This document shows positions 42,761-53,403 of a DNA stretch of 64,000 bases, piece by piece. The notes beneath the pieces are model-generated. The model was not told the DNA's origin, ran no database searches, and saw only the letters and a list, made by a program, of their open reading frames with translations. The DNA comes from Obelidium mucronatum. Its lineage: Eukaryota; Chytridiomycota; Chytridiomycetes; Chytridiales; Chytriomycetaceae. The position numbers were made by a program, and so were the translations under genes. The DNA lies in NCBI GenBank assembly GCA_025765595.1, contig JAIVFH010000150.1, positions 1-64,000 on the forward strand, written 5' to 3'. Within the stretch, counting starts at the first letter, position 1; every line of letters begins with the position of its first letter.

Positions 42761-44932
42761 ATGGATATCGTCTCTTGGAACGTTAACGTACTATTGAATG
42801 CCTTCTTACTTTGAAATCGCTGAAACTGACTCTAGGGGTTCATGGCTCTGAAGGTTTGGCTGTTGTCGTTGATTTCTTCAACATCATCGATTTGACAGAG
42901 CAGAGAAACCTTCCAATCCAGAAACTCTTTCCCAAAGAATCAAACAAAGATCTTTTGGATAAACTGGTTCCGTCAAAAACAAGCATCGCAGACACAGTCT
43001 ACTGCTTCCAGGAATTCAAATGCACCAAAGATCGAATCATTCGCGAAGGCTTTGCTTCAATCGACGGATTTCACTCGTTTCATGCATACAGTAGAGTATG
43101 TGATTGCTCCTCTACCAATAGTGGCCTAATCTAAAAATGTATACATATTTTAGCACAAGACGGGATACAGTGGCGTTTCAACAATTACTCCCAAAACATT
43201 ACTGGCAACTCCTTTCTCGTCGCAGCAAGGATTCGTTGGCGGATGTACCGTTTCTCCACTCAATGGCACCTTATCCGGATTCTCCTGTCCTGAACTTAAA
43301 ATCGCGGTCGATTCCATTCTTTCAGCTTCAAAAGGAGATATGTTTACAATCAAAGAGTTAAAAGATATGGATGAAGAAGGACGCCTAGTTATTTCCGATC
43401 ATGGATTATTCATCCTGGTGAATGTGAGAGAAAAGAGTATATCTCGACGCTTCTCCTTTGTTAACTGCCAAAAAAGGGATACTTTCCCCGAGCATGTCCG
43501 GACGAAGAAGCTCGCTTTCATTTCAAAACGCGATTCCAAAGGGCCATTTCCCTTCTCATCAAATCCCTCACTCAAACCTCCAAACGCAACGTCATTCTAT
43601 TGGGCGATCTCAATGTGTGCCATAAACCAATCGATCACTGTGATCCAGGAAACAATGTACGCGAAAACAAGCTGGATGAGTTTGGGGATACAGCTGGTCG
43701 GAAGTGGATGGATGAGTTGATGGAGCCAACGACTCAGGGAAGGGAAGAGTCATCTGAACCCGTGCTTGTGGATTTATTTCGATGGTTTCAGCCAGATCGA
43801 AAAGGGGCTTTTACTTGTTGGAATACATTAATTGATGCAAGGTAAAACGAAATCCTCCTTCTTGAATCGATCGTTTTTTTCACTCACAATCATCACGTTA
43901 GACGAGCCAATTTTGGAACGCGTCTTGATTACATTCTGGTTTCTCCGACGCTATTACCTTGGTTCGAAGGTTGCGATATCCGACCTGACGTGATGGGTTC
44001 GGACCATTGTCCTGTCGTTGCAAGGCTGGCTGCAAAGAATCCAGAAACACATCAACTACTGAGCGACGTTATGGGACATTCTGTTTCGAATCTCTCAGCC
44101 CCTACACCAGCACCTCCAGGATGTGCAGAGTTGTGGGATGAAGTATCTGGAAAAGGCCGCCAAACTAGTTTAAAGGGATGGTTCGGGAATACGACGACTG
44201 CAGTATACAATAGCCATACCGGCAGCCATGGTGTGCAATCTAGTGGCCTGAAAAGGAAAGCCGAGGACGAAAGCATAATCCAAGGCCAAATTGCAAGTGT
44301 CTTTACCGCTCCCGCGACGATTGCAAGCAAACCAACTACAAATCCTACCAAGAAACCAGCGACAGCTGTAAAACAACCATCCATCTCCGCATTTTTCAAA
44401 AAGGGACCGTCAACCTGCAAGGAGCCACTGCCTATCCAACCAGCAAAATCCGCTTCTTTACCTGACAATGAATTCGAAGAATATTCCTCTCACCAATTCA
44501 CCTCTGCTGCTACCTTGCCCTCCTCTTCTTCTTCATCAGCAACTACCAAACTGGAAAGTGTCAATGCATGGAAATCCCTTTTGAAAAAACCAGAGAATCC
44601 GAAATGCTACCACGGAGAAGAAACGAAAGAATTTCGGGTATGATACAATCTCTCAGCTTGAACACAGTTTGTTTGGATTTCTAAAGCAGTTTTTGCGTTT
44701 GAAGGTGAACAAAAGTGGACCGAATCAAGGACGCATGTTTTATCTCTGCGCTCGAGCTGTTGGTCCATCAGATGCAAAGCCGTTATCGTTTCCGGAGAAT
44801 ACTGTCGCTGGTGTCAGTGGCGAGGAACAACGCCAAATGCGAGACTCAAAATGGAGCAAAACAGTGACTGAATTTCGATGCAACTATTTTCAATGGAAAA
44901 AGACGGCTGGAGGCAGTGGATCCAAGGCATAA
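42761..44932 (+). CDS. APN2: AP endonuclease Apn2-like (ExoIII family, PIP box, GRF finger)
   Basis: This DNA repair nuclease acts at abasic sites and blocked 3' ends. Exons are 42761-42787, 42836-43095, 43154-43423, 43477-43841, 43902-44637 and 44690-44932. Motifs are 'MDIVSWNVN', 'VYCFQEFKC', 'GYSGVSTI', 'DEEGRLVISDHG', 'VILLGDLNVCHKPIDHCDP', 'ANFGTRLDYILVS' and 'MGSDHCPVVA'. A PCNA-binding PIP box 'QPSISAFFKK' and a C-terminal GRF zinc finger ('PKCYHGEETKEF' then 'GPNQGRMFYLC', 'CNYFQWKK') complete the Apn2 layout. Exon 1 joins exon 2 only if one G is added at about 42788 (AACG-GTAC), a likely sequence error. Confidence 0.9.
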
Positions 44933-44999
44933 AGAAGTGATGAATAGACTTGGTGTATATTATTCCGTTTTCCCCCATCATCAAAACAAACGGTTCCGA

Positions 45000-45379
45000 A
45001 TCGTTTCCATGATAAAATTAAAGAGTCTTTCCAAGTCGTAGTTTCGCCAGTTTCTTGTTGATATCTGAAACTGAAGACGTTTTTGCTGTTTTCATCTGCA
45101 ATCACTGTCAAAACTTGGTCTCAACAAGTGAAACAGAATAGAACTCAACTGGAGCCGCCATACACACAGCCAAAGCCTTTGCTGATTCAGTGCATCCTTT
45201 TGCATCCACATCAAGAGCTCTCCAGCAGTTGAAGAGAGTTGAGATTTCAGGAGCACAAGGAGCAGCCTTCATTGTCTTTGCTGGCCGCATGGTCAGTGGT
45301 CTGTTGATCTTTTCGATAACCTAAAAAGAGGAGCAGTTATTAGTTTGGGTCGGCGTTGGCTGGGTCTACTCACTCTCAT
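45000..45379 (-). CDS. MRP10: Mitochondrial ribosomal small-subunit protein mS37 (Mrp10-like, CHCH)
   Basis: The first exon is only six nucleotides (45379-45374, Met-Arg) before a GTGAGT donor. The second begins at about 45321 with 'VIEKINRPLTMRPAK' and carries the twin-Cys pattern 'CAPEISTLFNCWRALDVDAKGC' (split as C-x9-C), then 'ALAVCMAAP'. Such CHCH proteins are imported through Mia40, and Mrp10 sits in the mitoribosome. After 'CMAAP' an intron starting GTTGAG seems to lead to a last exon near 45064. Its reading frame is uncertain ('ISTRNW...' or 'NKKLAKL...'), so the 3' end given is approximate. Confidence 0.6.
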
Positions 45380-45805
45380 TCTAGTGATAGAGTTTATTAT
45401 TGAGAAAAAGAAAACTCTACACGTTTCAAGTGATAAGTACAGTCAGTCTTTACTGCTTTTGCAAATCAACACTTCCTTTGCAAAATCCAGAGACACACGC
45501 AAGCCATTAACCAAATCACCATCCCTAATTTTCTCAATGCCACTGATCACGTCTACGGTCTTCAACATCAAATCCTTTTACAACATCCAGCAACGCTAAT
45601 TTTTTTGACCAGCAGATCAAATACCTCGATTCATCAAATTATTCAGAATTAAAAAACGTTTTCCACCCTGCACTTCAATGAGGTTTTACATAATGAGCAT
45701 TTTTTCCAACAATCACCAGATACACTAGATATTTCCAACACAAAATCGATTTATTTAATATTTTGAATAACATATTGTTCTTTCTTTTTGCTCTGTTTCC
45801 TTAAA
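45380..45805. other. Intergenic region between divergent mS37 and BTB-TLDc genes
   Basis: This is an AT-rich stretch with no convincing ORF or repeat. It is presumably a two-way promoter region. Confidence 0.45.
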
Positions 45806-47216
45806 ATGATTGCTTCAGATACCACATTCAATATTAGCACTACCAACCACAGCACCAAGATCCTTTCCTCTCTTCGAAACAATTCAGAATTTGCTGATGT
45901 TCTTTTGTTGATTGGCCAAGACGAAGCGCCAATGTTGGTCCATTCAAATATCCTCGCTTGCTCCTCCGAGTATTACAACTCTGCTCTCTCTAACCGCTGG
46001 TGCCCCAATGACGAAATTGAACTCCCTCTCGAAGTGGATGATAATGCTCGAATCCATGTTGTGTTGGCACATCCCGATGTTGAAGTTGATGTTATGAATT
46101 GCGTTCTGGACTATTTGTACACTGGTGCGGCTACTATTCCACAAGCTTTGCTTATTAAAGTCGCTTTGTTTGCGAATCAATATCTTTTGGATGGGCTCAA
46201 ATTCTCGATTGATGGCCACTTGACTTCAAGAAAAGGATTGACATCCGCCAACGCACTCGAGTGCTACTGTTGCAGTGAAAGACTTGGCCCGCTTCACTCG
46301 CAATTTGAAGAACACGCTTTAGATGTTATGGCCGCTGATTTGAAGGATTCATTGGTGGCGGGAGTCGGGACGCGAGTGGTTGGGAAAAATGGATAGTCAG
46401 GCCATGGCCAAGTTGTTGGAGGCCAGATCGCATTTATCAGCAGCCCACCGATGGGAGATATTGGTCAGTTGGTCAAAAGTCCGTCAAAGCGTAGTGGATA
46501 TTGGGCTGGTATCTGACCTTCCTTCGGACTTTGACAAGGATGCTGCCAGAACCGACATGAAAGATTTGGTGAATTTAGTTGGGGTGTGTGATTTGAGCTG
46601 CAACCAATATGTGACTCTTGTTGAGCCAATCCAATTCCTCCTGCCAGAAACCACTCGAGAGTTTATCCAAGCTCACTTTTCAAGAAAGCGTACACCTGAG
46701 AGTACTTGCATCTCCAACATCTTGGATGCTCAATCCTTTGGCAAATTTATGCTTAAATTGACTGGGCAAATCAACGGAATAGAGCCAGAAAATACCTTGT
46801 TTGCTGCCAAGCTATTGTTTCGTGCTTCGACTGCCAAGTTATCCGCAGCGTCTTTTCATGCCGCATGCGATGGAAAGACGCACACAGTGACTCTTATAAA
46901 GCATGAAGATGGGAAGATTGTTGGTGGTTATGGAGATGCAGCCTGGCATTGTCAAGGAGAGGAAATCCCGGTGCAGGAGTCGTTCATCTTTTCAGTTCAC
47001 CAAGACCTAGTACTTCATGCCGAATTTTTTCATGTTCAACCGCATTGTAGAGAACGGGGAATGTTTGGTTGCGTCTTTCTGGGTCCGACGTTTTACGGGC
47101 TAGAAGTTAATGAAAAGCATTGTATGATTTCTACAAGTTATCTTACCAACGGAGAAACGTTTCTTAGAAGGGGTATATATGAGGTTGTTGAATATGAGGT
47201 TTTTCAGTTGTCATGA
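45806..47216 (+). pseudogene. BTB-BACK-TLDc protein gene with a 7-bp frameshifting duplication
   Basis: The first frame (45806-46396) has the BTB domain ('NSEFADVLLLIG', 'VHSNILACSSEYYNSAL', 'VLDYLYTGAA') and the BACK start. The second (about 46371-47216) has 'AAHRWEILVSWSK' and a TLDc-like end ('FHAACDGKTHTVTLIK', 'GKIVGGYGDAAWHC'). In the intact paralogue the join reads 'LVAGREWLAGM'. Here 'LVAG' and 'REWLGKM' are separated by seven bases (GTCGGGA at 46364-46370) that nearly repeat the preceding GCGGGA. Removing them restores one frame. It may be a recent pseudogene or an assembly error. Confidence 0.7.
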
Positions 47217-47349
47217 AGGTGTTGACACAAGCAAATGTGACACAATTTATAAAATATCTTTTAAGAATACGATTTTATACATTCCTTGTGATTAATCTAT
47301 TGGATATCTCAGCGCAGCAAAAAATAGGGCTTATCCCTTCTCAAGTCTT

Positions 47350-48873
47350 TCAACTCAACTGACAGACTTCATACTCGGTAATGTCAGCCGCACAGCACGA
47401 ATTGTCACTCCCTGAACAACCAAGAAACTCAGCCGATGTGATCCCATTCCCCAAATACCCACACCCCAACTGCGATGAGCACTTGTTTTTACAAATACAC
47501 AAATCATGACCACTCCCAAATGCTGGCCCATACCCATGCAACCCAGCCATCTGAAACTCCTTGACTTCCGGGTCAAGCGCATGTATATCCAACACCATCA
47601 CGCCTTGATTCTTGAACTTGATTGAAAACAAAAACGCCTCCTTGACTGGAATATCTTCTTCCTCCGAAGACCACGCGGAATCGCCATACCCACCAACCAA
47701 CTTCCCATTTGCCAACTTGATCAACGTGACGGTATTCACTTTCCCATCACAAGCCTCGTGGAACGCGCGGGCCGAGAACCCAGACCCCGAGCCACGAAAC
47801 AAGAGTTCAGCTTCCAACGACTTTTGCTGTAATCTGGGCTGGATTCCATTGATTTCTGCGGTCAGGCAAGTCAACAACTTTTGAATGTTTTTGCGGCACA
47901 ATATTTTGGATTCCCAGAGTGGGGGCGCGTTTGCAATCGATTCAAAGTGATCACGGATGAAATCGCGGAGGTATTCGGGGAGGAGAAAGTGGTATGGAGT
48001 TACAAGTGATTGGTATTCCTGGAGAGAGAGGGAACATAACCCGACGAGTGAGAGAATGGGTTTTGTATCTTTTTGTGCGGTTTCGATATTAAAGTCGGCT
48101 GTTATACCGGACCCAACGGAAATATATTCGGTTTCTTGTAAGGATTTGGACCATGCAATCAAGACTTCCCAGCGATGCGCGGCTGTGAAGGAAGGAGTGT
48201 TTTGGAAAAACTCCTTCACGTTTTCAGCATTCATTCCTGCGAGCCATTCGCGGCCGGCTACCAATGATTCCAGGAGGTTGGCTTTCATGATGGAGGCGGC
48301 GTGTTCCTGGGGATGAGGCATGTTTAACCGTCCACAGAAATGGTACAACTCAAGAGCATTTGAAGCCGTGAGTCCTCCTCCGTTTCCTCCTTCTTGTTGT
48401 GAGAACATATGATCAACACATTGAATTTTGAAATCCTCAAGGAGGATCTGGTCTGCAAACACAGCAGCCTCCATCACCAAGTCAGACTGAATCTCAGCTG
48501 AATCTGAATATAAATACTCGAGAATGCTATCCATCACTTGCACACGAACATCAGGGTGTTTGAGCACCGCTCGGATATACATGAATTCACTGCTTGTTTT
48601 GAAATCGGCGAGGACGGACTTTGGGATTTCCAACTTTGATTTTGACTTCCAACGAGACGAGAGAGCGCTCTTGAAATATTCGGACTTTGAGGCGAGAATG
48701 TTTGCGTGGGTGTAGAAGGGCGTTTGGGACTTTCCGACGAGGAGGAGGACATCGGCAAATTGCTTATCGTTTCGCAGTGATTTAAGTGTTTTTGATGCAT
48801 TTGAAGTTTGGTTTGTGATGCGGAGGCAAGGGAGAGGTGTGGGACTTTGAAGGGGTGCGTTTGGACCAAGCAT
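47350..48873 (-). CDS. BTB-BACK-TLDc protein
   Basis: This 507-aa intact single-exon protein has an N-terminal BTB domain ('DKQFADVLLLVGKSQTPFYTH', 'ILASKSEYFKSALS', 'VMDSILEYLYSDSA'), a BACK-like helical middle ('LESLVAGREWLAGM', 'TAAHRWEVLIAWSK') and a C-terminal TLDc-like domain ('FHEACDGKVNTVTLIK', 'LVGGYGDSAWSS', 'AFLFSI'). Near the end are several Cys ('CICKNKCSSQLGCGY', 'CSGSDNSCC') within the TLDc region. BTB domains often recruit Cullin 3, and TLDc proteins are linked to oxidative-stress defence and V-ATPase regulation. Its function here is inferred only from domains. It is convergent with the broken paralogue at 45806-47216. Confidence 0.82.
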   Translation of the reverse strand: MLGPNAPLQSPTPLPCLRITNQTSNASKTLKSLRNDKQFADVLLLVGKSQTPFYTHANILASKSEYFKSALSSRWKSKSKLEIPKSVLADFKTSSEFMYIRAVLKHPDVRVQVMDSILEYLYSDSAEIQSDLVMEAAVFADQILLEDFKIQCVDHMFSQQEGGNGGGLTASNALELYHFCGRLNMPHPQEHAASIMKANLLESLVAGREWLAGMNAENVKEFFQNTPSFTAAHRWEVLIAWSKSLQETEYISVGSGITADFNIETAQKDTKPILSLVGLCSLSLQEYQSLVTPYHFLLPEYLRDFIRDHFESIANAPPLWESKILCRKNIQKLLTCLTAEINGIQPRLQQKSLEAELLFRGSGSGFSARAFHEACDGKVNTVTLIKLANGKLVGGYGDSAWSSEEEDIPVKEAFLFSIKFKNQGVMVLDIHALDPEVKEFQMAGLHGYGPAFGSGHDLCICKNKCSSQLGCGYLGNGITSAEFLGCSGSDNSCCAADITEYEVCQLS

Positions 48874-48941
48874 TTCAAAACACGTTTTTATTCTTCCTCT
48901 ACAAACGAACGAAAAAGAACGATTCCATCCAAAAAGAAAAA

Positions 48942-50716
48942 CTACTTCTTGACTTCCCGAATAACCGCATCAGACGGTTTATCTGCATCAATCCGTACAC
49001 ACACAAACGAGGGAAACCGTGGGATCCCATCATTCGTCAATTCCTGAAACCGATACGTAACAATAGCCCCAATCTTGGGTGGATCCTGCCTCTCCTTATC
49101 ACTCAACCCAGTCCCAATTTTAAACTCTTTCCCACTCGCCATTTTGCATTTGAGACTTCCAGTTACATTTGCGTTCCTCCCCTTTCCCGGCTCGTAACCC
49201 ACCACGATCGCTTCTGCGTCGTAGAAGCTCTTGACTTTGAGTAACGTGGTGCTGCGTTTCCCAATGTAAAGAGATTTGGGTTCTCGGAGCATGAGGCCTT
49301 CTCCGCCTTTTGATTCGACTTGTTTGAGGGCTGTGAGAATGTGGTCGGCGTTTTTGCATTTTTCGTGGTGGACGATTTTGACGTGGCTTGCTTTTGTTGA
49401 TGTTGAGGAGGAGGAAGCAGAGTCTGTTGTATAGTCGGTGTTGGGATATAACGCCTTGAGTTTTTCGATTCGCGTTTCGAATGGGAGATCTGCCAGAGTC
49501 GGAGAATCAAAAACTTGATAATCAACCTTTTTCCAGTGTGGAGAATTGATGGTCTGGAAAAAAAACATGAGTTCGTGAAGAGCCAACTCGAAAAAAACAC
49601 CAACCTTGACGACAGATATCGTTTCACTGAACTTTCCCCTACCTCCGAATAACTCTCCATCCAAACTCAAATCTTTAGGCATAGCGTCCTTGAACCAATC
49701 TGGAGCAGTAAAAGGGTTCCCCAACCGAGATACAAATTCCCGCCTCTCATGATCCCAAAACGCGCGAACTCCATCGAGCTTTTCGCTAATCCACCATCCA
49801 GTCGGATCAAGTGATCCCGGTTCGTATTTCTGAGCAAGGAGAAGTGCTGGTTGTTTGAGTTTGATTTCATCACGCTTTGCTCTGTTCTTTGCCGTAAATT
49901 TCTCTGCGGCATCTTCATCGTCATCTTCTGGGTCGGATTTTTTAGAAGCCTTCTTCTTTGATGCGGCTTTTTTGGATCCGGATGGTGTATCGTCGTCTCC
50001 ATCTGAATCGGAAGCTTCGGCTTTTCTCTTCTTGGGTTGTGGAGCTGTCGCCTGAAGTCCAGGGCGCAAGAGTCCTTGAGGGTTCTTGAATTTCAACCGT
50101 GCGTTTTCGTATGCATCTCCAAGAATGATTTTCAAATGCTTACAGGAACGAGCTATATTTTTGTGAGTGGATGTTGTGATTAAGGAATGAGTCATCTCTT
50201 TTTACATAAACGCCTTTTCTTACCATCGATGGGAAGTTTGTTCATTCTCCATCCCTGGCAAGTACAATAATAATGGTCGTGTGTTCGTTTGATTGTGTAG
50301 TTTCCTTCTTGGATCTTTTCACCGTCCGCCAAGAGAGTTTTGGGTTTGATTCCATTAATGTTTGTGATATCTGTTGCGGGAGAATCTGAATCGTCATTCG
50401 ATGTTGAAGTTGAAGGGTCTGCCACCGGTGAACTTTGTGGTTTTAATATTGAGGGGCTGGGTGGAGACACGGCATTATTGACTGGTGGAGGGGCAAGAGT
50501 AGAGACTGGTGGAGCAGTTGTGATTTTCTTTTTTGCAGCTGCTGTGGATGAGCTTGTAGAGAGTTGTGCTGGGTGGCTAAAGTCCAGCAAGTGTTGCGGG
50601 TTCTTCTGGATCAGTCACAAATATAACTTACAAATATGCTGTATAGTATATTATTCATCGATGCTTACTCTGAAGCAACTGGCTCCGTATTTGCAAGGCT
50701 GGATGGACAAGGACAT
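48942..50716 (-). CDS. PBZ-SWIM ATP-dependent DNA ligase
   Basis: Four exons (50716-50669, 50605-50224, 50152-49605, 49553-48942) give about 529 aa. Exon 1 plus the start of exon 2 encode 'CKYGASCFRKNPQHLLDFSHP', an exact C-x5-C-x6-H-x5-H PBZ finger, the poly(ADP-ribose)-binding motif of APLF/CHFR. After a Ser/Pro-rich linker comes a SWIM finger ('YYCTCQGWRMNKLP' then 'CKHLK', CxC...CxH) split by intron 2. A Lys/Asp-rich linker leads to a compact ligase core: motif I 'SEKLDGVRAFWD', 'LSLDGELFGGRGKF', 'GGEGLMLREP', 'LLKVKSFYDAEAIVVGY', and an OB-fold part 'FKIGTGLSDKERQDPP'. The core resembles small bacterial LigE-type ligases. It probably seals nicks at PAR-marked damage in nucleus or mitochondria. 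Confidence 0.85.
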
Positions 50717-51043
50717 GGCAAGAACTGTTGGGCGAATCAGATTCAACGAAACTGAACGAAATCTGTTTTGAAGAGAAAACATTTCCTTTCAAACATTCTC
50801 AATTTCGCTTTATACTTTCGGACTTGCTTTGCCACACTTGAACTTTTCTGGACGTTGTTGCTAAACCCACAATCTTGTGTTATTTCCAGATTTATGAATA
50901 ATTTATTCGAGTTCACTCGATAAGATCACAAGTCAGAGCGATGACTGCCAGTAAAGTCTCAACGTCCACCGGAAGCTTCCGATGTTTTCCGCTGTTAAAT
51001 TTTCTTTTCTTTTCCCCCAAATCACTTTCAACGCAACGCAAAA
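50717..51043. other. Divergent promoter region between ligase and GCV3
   Basis: The two genes are transcribed away from this stretch. No ORF of note, repeat or RNA gene is seen. Confidence 0.45.
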
Positions 51044-51606
51044 ATGTTTGCCCGCATCGTCACCCGCTCCCTGCGCGTCCGTCCAAGCATCCTCACCCTG
51101 CGCGGCTATGCCACCAAGCGCTTCACAAAGGACCACGAGTGGATCTCAGTCTCTGACGGCATTGGCACTTTTGGCATTTCCGACTATGCGCAAAAGGCGC
51201 TGGGCGATGTTGTGTTTATCGAACTGCCAGCGGTGGGAAACACTTACGCCAAGAAGGGTGGGTGCTTTTTTTTTGAGTGTTGTGAGTGTGTGTGTGTGTG
51301 TGTGTTTGACAACCAAGAAACAACAGACAACATTTCTGCTGTTGAATCCGTCAAGGCAGCTTCTGACATTTACGCTCCAGTCTCTGGAGAAGTCGTTGCC
51401 GTCAACACTGAACTCGCTGATGAACCATCCCTGATCAACTCGAGCCCAGAAGAGAACGGTAAAAAAGCGTGATTTTTGAGTCATTTTCATGATACTGACC
51501 CACCCTTGAAATCACAGCATGGATTGCAAAGATCAAATTGTCAAACCCAGAAGAACTCGAATCTCTGTTGGACGAAGTTGCCTATGCAAAGCACATTGAC
51601 GAATAA
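51044..51606 (+). CDS. GCV3: Glycine cleavage system H protein
   Basis: This mitochondrial lipoyl carrier of the glycine decarboxylase complex has three exons (51044-51257, 51327-51458, 51518-51606) and about 144 aa. The N-terminus is Arg-rich without acidic residues ('MFARIVTRSLRVRPS'), a mitochondrial presequence. The H-protein core has 'FTKDHEWISV', 'GISDYAQKALGDVVFIELP', the lipoylation site 'VESVKAASDIYAPVSGE', and 'PSLINSSPEENAWIAKIKL' across intron 2. The first intron contains a short TG repeat (about 51287-51304). Confidence 0.95.
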
Positions 51607-51652
51607 ATCATAAATTTAAAAAGTTGTTGTATTTAAAAAAAAAAACAAAGAA

Positions 51653-52984
51653 ATGACTTCCACCGACTGGTTCAGTCTCGAACAAGACATTACATCGATG
51701 CTCAGGAATCCTCAATGGGATGATGGTTCAATTGGACCAGTCCTTGGTTAGCTTTTCCTTTCGTTGTTTCTTGTAAAAGGTGTTCGTCAAGTAATTACCA
51801 ACCACAGTCAGACTCGCCTGGCATGCATCAGGAACATATTCCAAGAAGGATAATACCGGTGGATCCGACGGGGCTACAATGAGATACAGCCCAGAGTCAA
51901 CTGATGGAGCGAATGCAGGTTTACTTAATCTCAAAATATTCCTCTGTCTGTTCCTTCTTCCCAATTGGAACAAAAAAAAAATCAGGTCTCGAGAAGGCTC
52001 GCGCTATGCTGGAGCCTCTCAAGAAGAAATATCCGTCTGTTTCTCGTGGTGATTTGTGGACTTTGGCTGGAGTTGTTGCCATTGAAGCAATGGGTGGGCC
52101 ACGAACACCTTGGTTTCCAGGTAGGACTTTTTTTGTTTGCCTTTCGAATCGAAGACTTTGTTGTATGGCTGGGAGGAGAGGAAGTGTTGAGTGTTTCTGG
52201 AAATCCAACGCACAGGACTCATGGGATGCTCATGGGTCACGTCAGAAATTCCATGATACACTCCACATCCCATTTTTTTCGACCTATACGCGTCTCTCGT
52301 TTTTTTTGAACTCGTTCCTTTTTTTTCGTGGGTGGGGAACAAACAAACAGGAAGAACCGACAAGGAAAAGCCCAAAACAAATGAAATCCCACCAAACGGA
52401 AGACTTCCTGACGCGTCTCAAGGCGCCTCCCACATTCGCGACGTTTTTTACCGAATGGGATTCAACGACCGCGATATTGTTGCTCTTTCAGGTGCTCATA
52501 CCCTGGGTCGCTGTCACACGGATCGGTCGGGATATACAGGTCCTTGGACAAATACTCCGACTCGTTTTAGTAACCAGTATTTTAAGGTGTGTATTTTTTT
52601 TTTTTGGTGTTGTTGTTGTTGTTGCTGCCTGTTTTTAAATTGCGTTGGGTTCCTTGTCTCTTTTCTCACGACCGTTTTCCTCAGCTCTTGGTCAACGAAA
52701 CATGGACCAAGAAGGTCTGGAACGGGCCAGAGCAATATGAAGACTCTTCAAAAGAGTTGATGATGCTTCCGACTGATTTGGCGCTGATCAAGGACTCTAA
52801 ATTTAAACCCATCGTTGAAGAGTACGCAGCTGACAAGGAAGTGTTTTTTAAAGGTACACTAAACGGTTGCGGACCGTCTCGAAAAGTTGTTATGTCGTCG
52901 TTTTCTTACCTTTTTTTTTGTTTAGACTTTGCTGCCGCTTTTGGAAAACTGTTGGAGTTGGGAGTGAGACGATCCAAATTGTAG
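51653..52984 (+). CDS. CCP1: Cytochrome c peroxidase-type class I heme peroxidase
   Basis: Six exons (51653-51746, 51808-51918, 51986-52120, 52351-52586, 52685-52853, 52926-52984) give 267 aa. The distal heme site is '[11 protein letters not shown]' with catalytic Arg, Trp and His. The proximal ligand is in '[13 protein letters not shown]', and the Trp radical region is '[10 protein letters not shown]', as in cytochrome c peroxidases. It reduces hydrogen peroxide, probably with cytochrome c or ascorbate as electron donor. There is no mitochondrial presequence, so this may be a cytosolic form. The gene follows GCV3 by 46 bp. Confidence 0.9.
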
Positions 52985-53403
52985 GGACCTGCTTTTGTGT
53001 ATTCGCTCAAAAAGATTGAATCAATGAAATAAACCTCCCCTGTTTACTTTTTTTTTTTTGACCCCGGCCGGAAGGAACACGGAACGGAAGCGAATATTCA
53101 TGTCATGGGACCATCACCAGGGTGGAATTCAAAGTGTGTCTCGCCACCCTTGGTTATTACCTTCCAAGAGAAAAAGAGGCATGATTGTATTCCAGAAGAC
53201 TCCGCTTGTCCTGTAGCTATTGCGCAATGTAATTCCGGGCAGGTCTTGGCAAGCGGTTTTTTCGGTGATTGAAAACCAATCGCCACCTAAACCACCTCAT
53301 GACCATTTTTTCACGTGCCTGCAGCGATCACACAGAATTTAGGTATAAATGCAAGGGTCTGCCCCACCATTCCCCATCCAAGCCACTCACAAGCACCTTC
53401 TGA
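52985..53403. other. Promoter region of the secreted-protein gene
   Basis: This region contains a T run at about 53049-53060, and a TATA-like element near the right end. No gene is seen. Confidence 0.45.
53344..53350 (+). promoter_or_regulatory. TATA-like box
   Basis: TATAAAT lies 54-60 bp upstream of the ATG at 53404, a plausible core promoter position for a strongly expressed secreted protein. Confidence 0.45.

Noticed and set aside
44890..45111. Minus-strand ORF overlapping the APN2 end
   Set aside because: It lies between and overlaps real genes. Part may be mS37 intron and last exon, but the frame as a whole has no family features.
50611..50636. 26-nt intron giving a ligase start in 'MNNILYSIF'
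   Set aside because: Far shorter than other introns here. The 63-nt intron from 50668 to 50606 has a good donor and gives a perfect PBZ finger.
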